Shown here piece by piece: positions 50,778 through 61,800 of a stretch of 64,000 bases of DNA (position 1 is its first letter; every line of letters starts with the position of its first letter). A program made the position numbers and the translations under genes. The notes under the pieces are model-generated. The model made no database searches. It was not told the origin of the DNA and worked only from the letters and a program-made list of their open reading frames with translations. Source of the stretch: CAZJBS01 sp964544475 (GTDB taxonomy: Bacteria > CLD3 > SB21); contig CAZJBS010000010.1 of the NCBI GenBank assembly GCA_964544475.1, positions 37,054 to 101,053 of the forward strand, in the 5' to 3' direction.

Positions 50778-51911
50778 ATGAACGATCTGCCGATTCCAAA
50801 ACCCGACGCCATCGCCGTTCCCGGTGAAGTGGGGCTGATTCTGTTTCTTTTGTACCTGACGTTTTTTTTGCACATCGTTTTGATGAATGGTATGTTGGGC
50901 GGCATTTTCCTGACGTTCGTGTCGGAATGCCGGGCGCGCTGGTCGAAGGATGAAACGAATCGGATGCGGCACGAGCATCTGGCGGAGAAGTTGGGCCACG
51001 TCGTTCCGTTTCTCATTTCGCTGACGGTGACGTTTGGCATTGCGCCGCTGCTGTTTGTGCAGGGGCTGTATGGCCAATTCTTCTATACGTCCTCCGTCCT
51101 CATCGCCTGGGTGTGGTTGTCCGTCGTGTTGCTGATCATTGTCGGTTATTACAGCGTCTACCTGTACACGCGGGGCTTTGAACGCTACAAAAACCGGCGG
51201 GCGATATTCATCACCGTCAGCCTTGTCATGTTTTCGATCGTCGCATTCATTTATGTTAATAACGTCACGCTGATGCAGACCCCGCAGAAGTGGCTGGACA
51301 TTTACACGAAAACCGAGGGTTCCGGATGGCATTGGAACATGGATGAAGCCACGTTGTGGCCGCGGTATCTGCATTTTCTCATTTCCGCTGTGGCGGTGGC
51401 CGGCATGATGGTGATGGAATTGGGTTCACGCCTGCGCACGAAAGATCCGTCCGCAGCGGCGTTCATGCTCCGATGGGGAGGCATCTGGTTTCTGGTGGCG
51501 ACCATCCTGCAGGTTGGGGTTGGTCTTTGGTTTTACTACGCCATTCCGGAACACCTGCGCGCGATGTTTCTGGTCGAAGACGGCGCGGCACGCCTTTTAT
51601 TCATAACTGCCCACGTTTTGTTTTTGATTGGCGTCGCGGCTCTCGCCATGACGGCTTTCGGTTCCTATCGTTCGGTCGTCATGTGGGCGGGTATTCTCGC
51701 GACACTGGCCGGCATTGCGATGAAAATCATCAACCGGGACCAATTGCGGCAGGCGTATTTGCGCGACGTTCAATGGTCGGTGGAACAGGTTCCGACGAAA
51801 CCGCAGCATGACGTCATTACGATTTTTTTCGTTGCGCTGCTTCTGGGTACTGGCGTGCTGGTGTGGGTGATCCGCCAATACCGCAGAGAGGTTTCTTCGA
51901 ATCGACTCTAA
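50778..51911 (+). CDS. Second CydA-like polytopic membrane protein
   Basis: 377 residues with eight or nine helices. The opening (GEVGLILFLLYLTFFLHIVLMNGMLGGIFLTFVSECRARW) parallels the preceding protein, and several conserved His lie in helices (LAEKLGHVVPFL; RYLHFLISAVAVAGMMVMELGSRL; LLFITAHVLFLIG). No cytochrome c motif. Three bases separate it from the previous gene. It looks like the partner half of a two-subunit CydA-related module, not like CydB; haem content is inferred. Confidence 0.7.
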   Translation: MNDLPIPKPDAIAVPGEVGLILFLLYLTFFLHIVLMNGMLGGIFLTFVSECRARWSKDETNRMRHEHLAEKLGHVVPFLISLTVTFGIAPLLFVQGLYGQFFYTSSVLIAWVWLSVVLLIIVGYYSVYLYTRGFERYKNRRAIFITVSLVMFSIVAFIYVNNVTLMQTPQKWLDIYTKTEGSGWHWNMDEATLWPRYLHFLISAVAVAGMMVMELGSRLRTKDPSAAAFMLRWGGIWFLVATILQVGVGLWFYYAIPEHLRAMFLVEDGAARLLFITAHVLFLIGVAALAMTAFGSYRSVVMWAGILATLAGIAMKIINRDQLRQAYLRDVQWSVEQVPTKPQHDVITIFFVALLLGTGVLVWVIRQYRREVSSNRL

Positions 51912-52089
51912 CGGTTCACTATTTTTTTCAAATCAATCAGATGGTCATCGTGGTGTGGCGTGCGAGCAGGGAGTTCGAAAAAGTCCCCCTCCTTGCGCCA
52001 GAATTCCAACATTCACGTACGATTGGCGTGGCGTAAGGAGGGGTTACGGGGGTGGTTCATAGGTCGAGCCCTGTAGAATGAGCCACTTG

Positions 52090-53034
52090 TCACTCTTCGA
52101 TAGGCATCGTCGTTGCCGGGGCGGTGGACCTGGAATACAATTTCCTCCCCAAACTAACGATGGCCACGGAGGCCACGATAACGGCCGCCGACAGCAAGGT
52201 CCTTGCGTTGAGTTCTTCATCCGCCAATAACCATCCCAGTACAACCGCCACGATCGGATTGACGTACGCGTAGGTGGACGCTTTGGCAGGCGTCGTTTGT
52301 CTGAGGAGCCACACGTACGCCGTGAATCCAATCACCGATCCAAAGACCACCAGGTAGGCAAAAGCCACGGCCGACAGCGGCGTGATCGCCGAAAAATTGA
52401 GACGTGACCATTCACCGGTGGCGAGGCCGGCGAGGAGCAGCACAACACCGCCCGCGAACATCTCCATACCGGTGGCAAGGACAGGCGACGAAGGAAGGGG
52501 CGCATGCCTTGAAATCAGGGATCCGAACGACCATCCGATGGCAGCCACCATCAGGGCAATGGCGCCGGCCCATTCGATGCGTTCACCGCCCAGAATGTCT
52601 TCCGGTCCGACGAGAATGGCGACACCGCACAGGCCCATGACGACGCCCAGCATGTCGAGAACTTTTGGAACGCTCTTTTCCCAGATCAGCCCATTGAACA
52701 GGACCATCCATAGCGGCACGGTGGCAACCAGCAGCGCGGCCAGTCCGGATGGGACGGTCTGTTCAGCCCATGTCACGCCGCCATTGCCCACGCCGAGCAT
52801 GAGCCCGCCGACGATGAAGGCCGAACGCCAATGAACCGGCGTGGACGTCCGGTGGCCGCGGTGACGGGCATAGATGATCATCATCAATCCGGCCAAACCG
52901 TGTCGCAGGCCGGCCATGAAAAACGGAGGTATCGAACCAACGGCATACTTGATCGCCAGGTAGGTCGATCCCCAGATGAAATACACCGCCAGGAATGCCA
53001 TCAGAACTTTGAAAGCATGCGATCGAAGGGACAT
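52090..53034 (-). CDS. DMT-superfamily EamA-type exporter
   Basis: 314 residues from ATG 53034 (AAAGGA 6 bases upstream). Ten helices in two EamA repeats: FLAVYFIWGSTYLAIKYAVGSIPPFFMAGLRHGLAGLMMI and YVWLLRQTTPAKASTYAYVNPIVAVVLGWLLADEEL are diagnostic and YedA-like. Likely exports small metabolites or amino acids. It follows a LysE-family exporter gene on the same strand. Confidence 0.9.
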   Translation of the reverse strand: MSLRSHAFKVLMAFLAVYFIWGSTYLAIKYAVGSIPPFFMAGLRHGLAGLMMIIYARHRGHRTSTPVHWRSAFIVGGLMLGVGNGGVTWAEQTVPSGLAALLVATVPLWMVLFNGLIWEKSVPKVLDMLGVVMGLCGVAILVGPEDILGGERIEWAGAIALMVAAIGWSFGSLISRHAPLPSSPVLATGMEMFAGGVVLLLAGLATGEWSRLNFSAITPLSAVAFAYLVVFGSVIGFTAYVWLLRQTTPAKASTYAYVNPIVAVVLGWLLADEELNARTLLSAAVIVASVAIVSLGRKLYSRSTAPATTMPIEE

Positions 53035-53131
53035 GAGTTTTCCTTTGTAAATCGGGTAAGAAATATTCACCGGCCTCGACAGGATAGGCCTTTCGTGAAA
53101 GACAATCCACCGATATTTGGACACGGCATTT

Positions 53132-53740
53132 TCAGGCCGAAGTTCCAAGCAAAATACCGACGACGATCAGGACCGTACCGGCCATCCGCCGTCGAAACCG
53201 CCCGTTTTGGTCGACGGCCCGGCCGCCCTGGTGCGCCAGCCAGGCATAGCCAACGAGGATCGGGAATTCGATCACAACGGACGTGACACCCAGCAGGACG
53301 CATTGGAGGGGGACCGACCGATGGGGATCGATGAATTGTGGGAGAAGCGCCGCAAAAAACAGGATCGCTTTTGGGTTGGACCATTGCAGCACCAAACCAT
53401 GAAAAAACAACTTTGAGCGTGACGTGCGCTCCATGGTGTCATTCCCGACGGATGCATGGGCCGCTCTCCACATGCGAATACCCTCGTAAACCAGGTAGAT
53501 CATGCCGAGCACTTTGACGGTCAGGAATATGGAATCGGAGGAGGATACCAGCGTGGCCACTCCGGCGGCGGACATACCGAAGTAAACGGTATTCCCCGCA
53601 ATAATGCCCAATGCACCGTAGACGGCTTTTTTCCATCCATGCCGTGTGGCGTGTCCGACCACCAACAGAACCGCAGGTCCCGGCGTCAGGCAAAGGGCCG
53701 TCTCGGTAACGGCGAAGAGAATCAGAATATCCCATGCCAT
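53132..53740 (-). CDS. LysE/RhtB-family amino-acid exporter
   Basis: 202 residues from ATG 53740. Family landmarks: LFAVTETALCLTPGPAVLLVVGHATRHGWKKAVYGALGIIAGNTVYF, VKVLGMIYLVYEGIRMWRA and FFHGLVLQWSNPKAILFFAALLPQFIDP. Six helices predicted. Probably cotranscribed with the EamA exporter 97 bases downstream. Substrate unknown. Confidence 0.92.
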   Translation of the reverse strand: MAWDILILFAVTETALCLTPGPAVLLVVGHATRHGWKKAVYGALGIIAGNTVYFGMSAAGVATLVSSSDSIFLTVKVLGMIYLVYEGIRMWRAAHASVGNDTMERTSRSKLFFHGLVLQWSNPKAILFFAALLPQFIDPHRSVPLQCVLLGVTSVVIEFPILVGYAWLAHQGGRAVDQNGRFRRRMAGTVLIVVGILLGTSA

Positions 53741-53965
53741 GGTATTGATCCGTCCATTCGTAGTTGCTGACGACACAATGTAGACTCCATATGCCTGATC
53801 ACAATGATCCAATCTCCGAGAATGATTTGTGGTCCACGCCTGACGAACTGTACCTTTAATACGACAATCAGATGATAATATAAGTAGTATAAAAGCGACA
53901 GGTGGCCCATCAGCAATACTATTAAGACATTTATTAACAATAAGTAGAAAACATTGGCATGCCAG

Positions 53966-53994
53966 TTGAAACTACGTTAATTATTAAATATATT
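53966..53994 (+). promoter_or_regulatory. Promoter for the secreted barrel-like/propeller gene pair
   Basis: TTGAAA (53966-53971), 17 bases, TATATT (53989-53994), 36 bases before the next ATG. The rest of 53741-53965 is AT-rich with no gene or hairpin I can support. Confidence 0.7.
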
Positions 53995-54030
53995 AGCATG
54001 TAATCATCCCTTAAATTTGGAGAACGTGTA

Positions 54031-55260
54031 ATGAAGTCTGCCAGACTTGGTCGCGCGGTGTTTTGGACGGTCATAGCGCTGGGCCTGACCTTTCATGTGG
54101 GCGAGCCGGTTTTTGCGCAGACCGACCATAGCGCCAATTATGTGAACTCATTATTCTTCTCAAATCGTCTCTCGGTCATGCGGACGAGCTATGACCGCTG
54201 GCAGTCGCTCATGAACACCTACCATCCGGACAAGGATCCTTGGGCTTTCAACGGCCACTTCTACAGCGGTTCGTATGACTTCAACTGGGCGAAAGACAAG
54301 AACGGCAAGGTCGTCACGCCGATGATGTTTGGTCTGGCGCTGGGATATCGTGTTGTTGGTCCTTATTTTCTGGCCTACACGACGGATTTCAGCAACTTCT
54401 TCCGCCAGGAAAAGAACGAGTCGGCGGGCTATTACAAGGCGTTCACGCTCGGAGCCAATATCGACCTGACGTTGGCAACGGTGCAGGCGGACGCGACCAT
54501 CGCGACGCACAGCCCGATCACGTACTACACAAAAACTTACATCCCATCGGTGCGCACGTTTGTCGGCATGGGATTGAGCCGGTTCAGGGCGGCCACTCCG
54601 CTGAATACAGAGATGGACAAGCCTCTGCCGTCCGACGGCGATAGGATGGCGTCTTCCGATATACGTTCCATTGTCAGGACCGCCCGGTACGCGCCGGATG
54701 TCTTCCAATTCGGCACCTCCATTTTTCGCTATGTGAATGTCGGCTTCCGGTATCTGCGTTGGGTGCAGGCGCGTTACATTCCCAATATTTCGGCGGCCTA
54801 TTACCAGATGCGTCCATATGACGAATGGGCCAAAATGAACTGGGACGGCGAAATCTTTTTCGAATCGCGCTCCCAGAAACTCTCCAGGACCTTCGCGCCG
54901 CAGGACTACGAAGTCAGGGCGACGGTGTACAAATACATCAGCGAGCCGCTGTCGGAAGGTTATGTGGATGAAGGCAAACGGCGAGGCATTGTTACGCGGG
55001 CGGCGTGGTTCCTCGGTGTCAGCTACAAATCGAAGGAAGATGAATTCGCCTCGTCCATTCCCTCTGAATCGGGTCATGTCTATACCGGACAGCACGGCAT
55101 CGGGACAGAACTGGGTTTTGCTCTGCGCGTGATGGGATTCAAGCAATTCGGTTTCCAGGAAGACAGCTACGTCAAGTTCGGATTCTTTGCCAATTACAGC
55201 CAGTACTTCGAGCGCTATCCCGGACTGAAGTACGGCCTGAAATTCAGAGTCCTCATGTAA
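54031..55260 (+). CDS. Unknown secreted, probably outer-membrane protein
   Basis: 409 residues, GGAG 8 bases upstream. A signal peptide ending VGEPVFAQ is followed by a Tyr/Phe-rich, strand-like sequence (GHFYSGSYDFNWAKDKNG ... MMFGLALGYRVVGPYFLAYTTDFSNFF ... LKYGLKFRVLM), consistent with a beta-barrel, though no family is recognised. It is followed after 23 bases by a large propeller protein and shares its promoter, so the two may act together at the envelope. Confidence 0.7.
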   Translation: MKSARLGRAVFWTVIALGLTFHVGEPVFAQTDHSANYVNSLFFSNRLSVMRTSYDRWQSLMNTYHPDKDPWAFNGHFYSGSYDFNWAKDKNGKVVTPMMFGLALGYRVVGPYFLAYTTDFSNFFRQEKNESAGYYKAFTLGANIDLTLATVQADATIATHSPITYYTKTYIPSVRTFVGMGLSRFRAATPLNTEMDKPLPSDGDRMASSDIRSIVRTARYAPDVFQFGTSIFRYVNVGFRYLRWVQARYIPNISAAYYQMRPYDEWAKMNWDGEIFFESRSQKLSRTFAPQDYEVRATVYKYISEPLSEGYVDEGKRRGIVTRAAWFLGVSYKSKEDEFASSIPSESGHVYTGQHGIGTELGFALRVMGFKQFGFQEDSYVKFGFFANYSQYFERYPGLKYGLKFRVLM

Positions 55261-55283
55261 CCCATCAATCAAGGAGAAGACCC

Positions 55284-57731
55284 ATGACAACACGCACGAT
55301 CCTCTTGCGATCCGGACTGGCCTTTGTTCTGACAGCCTGGATATGGACCACTGCGGCCGTGGCCGGCGATCCGGAAGGCAAACCGGCATGGACCATCAAA
55401 GCGAAAAACAAACTGGAAAATTTCCAGGAAGTGATGAACAACTCCCTCATTTACACCCGCGGGGATGACTACATCACGGTGATCGATCCGTCGGCGGGCG
55501 CGGTGAAATGGGAGAAGAAAATCGAGGGGTTCAAGGAAAAGGCCTTTCGTATTCTGTGGAATGACAACATGTACATCTACGGCACCAAGAAGGAAATGGT
55601 CGCCGTCAACCTTGCGGATGGCACGGAGAAATACCGGCTGACGCTCAATAAGGACGTGGATCCGACGGATTACGTGGACTACATCAATACCAACAACGGC
55701 GTACTGATCAATTACAAGGACAACGTTGGATTTTACGATCTGACGAACGGCAAAGAGCTGTGGGTCAGGAAAGACAAGAACATGGTTGCCGCCAATTACG
55801 TCGTTTTCAAGAATGGCAACTTCCTGGCATTTTATGGCAAGAACGTGGCCATGATCGACTACACCACGGGCGCGGACATCTGGACGCGGCCGGACAAGGG
55901 TTTTTCACCCTCGGACTATCATCAGCTTGGCAACGGCAATTTCCTGGTTTTCTATGACAAAGACGTTCGTCTGGTCGATTTTGCGACGGGCAAGGATTTG
56001 TTTGCGGCGGGTGAAGAATCCTATAAAGATCTCAAGTACCAGTGGATTTGGGAACCGGGCAATCCGGACACGCCGATTCTTCTATTCTTGAAGAACAAGA
56101 CCACACTTATTGGCGGCAAGGATGGAAAGGTTCTCTGGACCGCGGCGGCCAGGGGCAGCAAAGATCGCGGTGGCGTGAAGGAAGACAAAACCTGCTCGGA
56201 ATTCGTGGGCCATGCGCTGGTGGTTTATCTGGAAAAATCCATTGTCGGAGTGAACTGGACGGACGGCAAAGAGACATGGAAAGAGGATGTCAAAGATAAG
56301 GACGATGTTGCCGATGCCGTCGTTTTCACGATAACGGATGAAAACAACCAGCCAAAGGCCGGGCTTATCTCCTTTGCCGGAACACTCCTGAAATTTGATG
56401 CAGCGACCGCCGAAAAATCATGGAAGAACCCCGACGGCGCCATACCGACCGACATATTCCGCAGCTCACAAGATCAAGGTACGCTGGGAGGACTGAAAGA
56501 TGGCGTATTCTTTGGCGATATCGTCAAAATGCTGCCGATCGAAGGCAACGATTACATGGTCGTATCCTACCGCCTCAAGCTCCTCAGCCGGAGCTCCGGC
56601 ATGCACTTCTACCGGGTGGATTTGAACACCGGCAAAGTCAAATGGCACCGTCATGAACCGTATATATCCATCGGCGCGATATTCGGCATGAAATTGGAAA
56701 ACCTGCTCGGTGCGCATTTACACGGCCCGTTCATATACCCGGATTTGAACGGATTTTATATCTGCACTTCACAAGGCGTCCAATGGTTCAACTTATCGGA
56801 TGGCCAGCAAGTCTGGTATATCAAGGAATACAACTTTGTCCTTTCCATGTCGTATTTTTCCAAACCGCTGGAAGTGTCGGGTGAGTCAGGATATTTTGGA
56901 TCAAAAAGTATCGCTGCGCAATGGCGTCATCAGATGTCCATGGCCAGTATCAACCTGAATCACGAACCGATCATCGACAACGGCGTGGTCTACACTCAGG
57001 GCAAAGAGAAAATCTGGGCGATCGACCTGAAGACCGGCAAGGAACTCTGGAAGACCGGCATCAACGGCGACGTCGTACAATTGCCCAATGAAAAGCGCCT
57101 GCATATCGACAACGGCGTTTTGTATGCCAAGACGGGGTATTATCTCGACGAGAACATTGTCAATGGAACGCGTTTGGAAAAGCCGGTCGTATTCTACAAC
57201 AAGGGTGACTTTGGATTCATCGCGCTGGACGTCAGGACGGGCAAGGTTTTGTGGAAGTACCAGGACTACGACGGTAATGATCCGGAATATTTGTATGGCG
57301 TGAAAATCACCAAGGATCAGCTCGAAAAGGGAAAAGACAGCGACTGCGCATTGAAGAAGCTGAAAGTCGGCACGATCTACAATATTTTTGAGCGGGAGAA
57401 TTATCGCATGTTTGTCGGACAGGATGGCCTGGCGGGTGTCGCGGCGGGGTCGGACAATCCCTGCAAGTCGTCGTGGCGCATCAAAGGTAACATCAAGAAT
57501 GTGATGGATATTGAAGACCTGAAAAGCGGCAAGTCTGTTGGGGTATTCTTCATCAACAACCTGAAGAAGTTTGTCGTCAATATGGACAAGGACCTGTACT
57601 GCTTTGATGAAGCGGGACAGAAAGTGCTTTGGAAGGCGGGAGTCGGAGGATCGACCAAATTGTCCACGACGAGCGGTTTTGTCTACGACGTCGATGGCAA
57701 ACAACTGAACGCGTACAAACTGACCAATTAG
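55284..57731 (+). CDS. Secreted PQQ-like beta-propeller protein
   Basis: 815 residues with a signal peptide (LRSGLAFVLTAWIWTTAAVAG). Repeats of the type YITVIDPSAGAVKWEKKI, MIDYTTGADIWTRPD, VDLNTGKVKWHRHE, AIDLKTGKELWKTG, ALDVRTGKVLWKYQD and LYCFDEAGQKVLWKAG are spaced along the whole protein, giving at least ten blades in one or two propellers. The Trp-containing repeat is that of PQQ/WD-like domains, but no cofactor-binding residues are evident, so a scaffold or binding role is more likely than dehydrogenase activity. Followed by a strong terminator. Confidence 0.88.
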   Translation: MTTRTILLRSGLAFVLTAWIWTTAAVAGDPEGKPAWTIKAKNKLENFQEVMNNSLIYTRGDDYITVIDPSAGAVKWEKKIEGFKEKAFRILWNDNMYIYGTKKEMVAVNLADGTEKYRLTLNKDVDPTDYVDYINTNNGVLINYKDNVGFYDLTNGKELWVRKDKNMVAANYVVFKNGNFLAFYGKNVAMIDYTTGADIWTRPDKGFSPSDYHQLGNGNFLVFYDKDVRLVDFATGKDLFAAGEESYKDLKYQWIWEPGNPDTPILLFLKNKTTLIGGKDGKVLWTAAARGSKDRGGVKEDKTCSEFVGHALVVYLEKSIVGVNWTDGKETWKEDVKDKDDVADAVVFTITDENNQPKAGLISFAGTLLKFDAATAEKSWKNPDGAIPTDIFRSSQDQGTLGGLKDGVFFGDIVKMLPIEGNDYMVVSYRLKLLSRSSGMHFYRVDLNTGKVKWHRHEPYISIGAIFGMKLENLLGAHLHGPFIYPDLNGFYICTSQGVQWFNLSDGQQVWYIKEYNFVLSMSYFSKPLEVSGESGYFGSKSIAAQWRHQMSMASINLNHEPIIDNGVVYTQGKEKIWAIDLKTGKELWKTGINGDVVQLPNEKRLHIDNGVLYAKTGYYLDENIVNGTRLEKPVVFYNKGDFGFIALDVRTGKVLWKYQDYDGNDPEYLYGVKITKDQLEKGKDSDCALKKLKVGTIYNIFERENYRMFVGQDGLAGVAAGSDNPCKSSWRIKGNIKNVMDIEDLKSGKSVGVFFINNLKKFVVNMDKDLYCFDEAGQKVLWKAGVGGSTKLSTTSGFVYDVDGKQLNAYKLTN

Positions 57732-57758
57732 TATCGCACACGCTGATTTCAACCTACG

Positions 57759-57797
57759 CGAGCACCCGCCCACGGGACGGGTGCTCGTTGCTTTTTT
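57759..57797 (+). terminator. Intrinsic terminator after the propeller gene
   Basis: CGAGCACCCG (57759-57768) pairs perfectly with CGGGTGCTCG (57778-57787) across a 9-base loop and is followed by GTTGC... then T6 (57792-57797). It ends the 54031-57731 transcript. Confidence 0.88.
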
Positions 57798-57965
57798 CGC
57801 GCTTCGTCCCGGACGATGGGCAGGGCCATTCCCTGCTGTGAGCCGTCGTCCAATGATCCATGGGCGTCCGACGGCCCGCGCCCGTCATGATACGCAACGT
57901 TCCACTTGAATTTTCCCGCCTTCGGGAGTATTTTCGAAAAAGTCCTTCATCAACTCCTGCACCAC

Positions 57966-58850
57966 ATGACATTGGCGGAAAGGCTTCTTCAGCCCGAAGT
58001 GATCCTGCTGGACGGAGCAACGGGCTCCGAGTTGGAGCGGCGGGGGTTGAAACTCACACTCCCGCTCTGGTCGGCGGTGGCTTTCCTCAGTGAGGATGGC
58101 CGGTCCGTGTTGCGTGCCATTCACGCCGACTATGTTCGTGCGGGTTCGGACGTGATCACGGCGAATACATTTCGTACGAACTACCGCACGCTCAAACGCG
58201 CGGATCTGCGTCACAAGGCTACGTCCTGGACGAAGCAAGCCGTCGACATAACACGCCGTGCGGTGGACGATGCGAGGCCGGATCGTGAAATAATGGTGGC
58301 CGGTTCGGTGGCCCCGCTCGAAGACTGTTACCGGCCCGAACTGGCGCCGCCGGACGCCGACATGAAGGATGAACACCGTCGTCACATCGATAATCTGTAT
58401 GAGGCCGGCGTGGATATGTTCCTGATCGAAACCATGAACACGATCCGCGAGGCCGCGATCGCCGCCGACTACGCTGTCCAGACCGGCAAACCCGTGGTTG
58501 TGAGTTTCATCACCAAAGATGCCGATCATCTTCTGGGCGGCGAATCCCTTCCTCATGCCGGCCGGCTTGTGACGATGCTGAAGGTGGCCGGCGTTCTCAT
58601 CAATTGTGTGACGCCGGCTCTGATGGGTGAAAGCCTCTCAACGCTGCGGGCGGCCACCTCCCTTCCGATCGGCGGCTACGCCAACCTGCTGGCAAGGCCG
58701 CGTGAAAAACCAACGATGTCGCCCGATGAGCATGCCCGGTTGGTACAGGGGTGGATTGAGAAATGGTCGTTGAAAATCGTCGGCGGGTGCTGCGGATCAA
58801 CGCCGGATCATATCAAAGCCCTGGCGGAGGTTGTTCATGCCGTGGCGTAA
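57966..58850 (+). CDS. Homocysteine S-methyltransferase-family protein
   Basis: 294 residues from ATG 57966; a TTG at 57906 adds 20 residues of doubtful value. VILLDGATGSELERRGL opens the Zn-dependent methyltransferase barrel. The zinc Cys are in LINCVTP and VGGCCGSTPDHI. It lacks the cobalamin domains of MetH, so it is an MmuM/BHMT-like single-domain enzyme transferring a methyl group to homocysteine. The 3' end overlaps the start of the following receptor-kinase gene by 14 bases. Confidence 0.9.
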   Translation: MTLAERLLQPEVILLDGATGSELERRGLKLTLPLWSAVAFLSEDGRSVLRAIHADYVRAGSDVITANTFRTNYRTLKRADLRHKATSWTKQAVDITRRAVDDARPDREIMVAGSVAPLEDCYRPELAPPDADMKDEHRRHIDNLYEAGVDMFLIETMNTIREAAIAADYAVQTGKPVVVSFITKDADHLLGGESLPHAGRLVTMLKVAGVLINCVTPALMGESLSTLRAATSLPIGGYANLLARPREKPTMSPDEHARLVQGWIEKWSLKIVGGCCGSTPDHIKALAEVVHAVA

Positions 58851-61800
58851 GTGGTGGCGCGTGATTTGGTTTGTCGTGCTGGCCCATTCGGCCATCCATG
58901 CGCAGAAATACGCGTTCCGGACGTATACCACCGCCGACGGTCTGTTGCCGTTCGCCGCCGAACGGATGTTGCAGGATCGTCTCGGTAATATCTGGTTCAC
59001 CGCGGCCGGCGGCCTCACGATGTATAACGGCAAAGTATTCCGTACGTTCACAACCGACGAAGGCCTCGGCGACAATGCGTGTCGCGCCCTGGTGGAGGAC
59101 GACCACGGCAACATTTGGATCGGAACGTTGGGTGGCGGTCTGTCGAGAGTGCGTCGCCATGAGCTGGGTGAATACGATGTAAGGACGTACACGACAGCGG
59201 ATGGATTGCCGCACAATGCCGTTTTGTCGGTGGCCAAGGCGCCCGATGGGGCGGTGTGGATCGGCACCAAGAACGGAGTGGCCCGGCTGGATGTGGACAC
59301 GTTGGGCGTCGTACGGGATGTGAAAACCTCGCTGCCCGGGACCACGTTCGACCGGATTCTTCTGCGTCGGGACGGAACGGCTCTTTTCGGCGACACGCAC
59401 GGCGTATTACATTGGAGTGGCGGAGTCCTTTCGGGTTCGCAAAGAATTTTTCCTGAAAACGCCGCCGGCATCAACGGCCTGGCGGAAGACACCCAGGGAC
59501 GGATATGGATCAGCGCCTTCCGGGGCGGCGTCAAACGATTGCGCTGGAACAACGGGCGATTCTCGGAAGAGGCCATTCCGACGTTGCCCGCTTTGCAGTC
59601 TCCCGTCTACGATCTGTCGATCGACGTCCGGGACCGTGTGTGGATATCGACGTTTGGGCAGGGTTTGTCGGGTTTGGATGGACCGTCGGTTCGCCGCTAC
59701 GACCAATCCAACGGCCTTCCGGAGGCCAGCGTCGTGACCGCTTTCGTCGATCGGGAGGACAATCTCTGGATCAGCACGGCCAACAGCGGTCTGTGCAAAT
59801 GGGTGAACTCCCCATTCTTGTTTTTTGACCGGGCGACGGGGCTGAGCGGCAATTTCGTTCTCGACGTTTTGCAGGACCGTACCGGAAACTACTGGTTCAC
59901 CTGTTATGAGGCCGGCGCCGTGAGATACGACGGGCGTCTTTTTCAATCGGTTGCGGATCGGGACGGATTGTCCGCCCGAAACGTTTACGCGCTGATGGAG
60001 GATTCACGGGGCCGCGTGTGGGTATCCACCATGGGCAACGGCGTGTATGTCGGCGAAAACGGCCGTTTCAAGCCCTTCTTCAAAGGCCATACTCTGCTGA
60101 CCGACGTGCTGGTCATGTTCGAAGACCGGGCAAAGAACATCTGGTTCGGCACGGACGCGTACGGCGTGGTTCGGTATTCGCCACAGGGACAGTGGACGCA
60201 ATTTGGAACGGATCAGGGCCTGGCCGGTCAACGGGTTTTCAGTATCATGCAGGATCGCAGGGGCCGGATCTGGTTCGGGTGCGGGCAACCGACCCGGATG
60301 AAAGAGGCCGGCGGCGTGAGCTATTGGGATCCCGAAAGGGATTTGAAGAATCTCAACCCCTTCATCACGTACTCCGCGACGAGAGATTTTCCGAGTAACC
60401 TTGTGAATGTCGTCTACCAGGACCGTCAGGGCATGATCTGGGCCGGCACGCGACATCACGGCCTGCTGCAATTTGACGGGGCAAGTTGGACCGCCTTCAC
60501 AAAAAAAGACGGCCTGGTTTCAAATACCGTCATGGCCTTGCAGGAAGATTCGCTCGGACGATTGTGGATCGGGACGACGAAGGGCGTGAACCTCTGGGAC
60601 GGCCGGCACATGGCGACGTTCACCACGCGGCATGGTTTGATCAACGATGAAGTCTATGAAAACGCCATCTGGTGTGACCGTCGCGGTGACATATGGTTGG
60701 GAACGGCCGGCGGCGTGTGCCAGGTTCAGGTCCGAAAACTCACCGCCGCGCAGAGTCCGCCGATGGTTTATGCAGACCGGATCAGGGCCGGCGGTACGGC
60801 GGTATCGGAGGCGGCGTTGGCCGGACTATCCCACCGCCAGAATTCCTTGGATTTTCAGGTCACCGGCATTCAATGGAGCGCGGAAAAGGACCTGTTGTAT
60901 CGTTTCCGTCTGGAAGGTTTTGACACGGACTGGCCGGAACCCACAACCCGCGATTTTGTGTCCTACACCAATCTGGAGCCGGGCCGTTACGTTCTCGCCG
61001 TCCAGGCGCTGAGCCGAACCACCGGCGCATCCAGCGCCGTCCTCAACATTCCCTTTGTCATCAACCCGGCGTACTGGCAAACCTGGTGGTTCCGACTCGT
61101 GGTGCTGGTCGTGGCGTTTGTGACGATCCCCATCGCGTATCGTTACGTGCGACGGAGTTACGATCAGTTCCAGCAATGGCGGCGCACACGGGTGATTGCG
61201 CACTACCGGATCCGGGAATTCCTCGGCGAAGGCGGCATGGGACGCGTCTACAAAGCCTGGGACACGCGGCGTCGGCAGGTGGTGGCGCTCAAGGTCATCC
61301 GGGAAAATCTGGAACAATCGTCCGACGGCGTGAAACGTTTTCTAAAGGAAGCTGAGATCGGCCAGTCGCTCAACCATCCGAATATCATCCGCGTGTTTGA
61401 TGCCGGCCGATTTGAAAAGACGCGGTATCTGGCGATGGAGTATGTCGAGGGTATTACCCTGAAAACATACATCGCTCAGCGTGGCAAGGTCGAACAGAAG
61501 GAAGCGTTGACGATCGCACAACAAGTTCTTTCGGGGTTGCAGACCATTCACGCCCAGTTTGTCATTCACCGCGATCTGAAATCCGACAATATCATGCTCG
61601 AAAAAGACGGCGTCGTCAAAATCATGGATTTTGGCCTTGCCAAGTCGCGCATGCTGAGTTCCATCATGGATCGCGGCCAATTGGTGGGCACGCTGGCGTA
61701 CATGAGTCCCGAGCAGACCATCGGCAAGTCCGTGGATCATCGAAGCGATATCTATGCGGTCGGGGTCATCCTTTACGAAATGGTGTATGGCGAAATGCCT

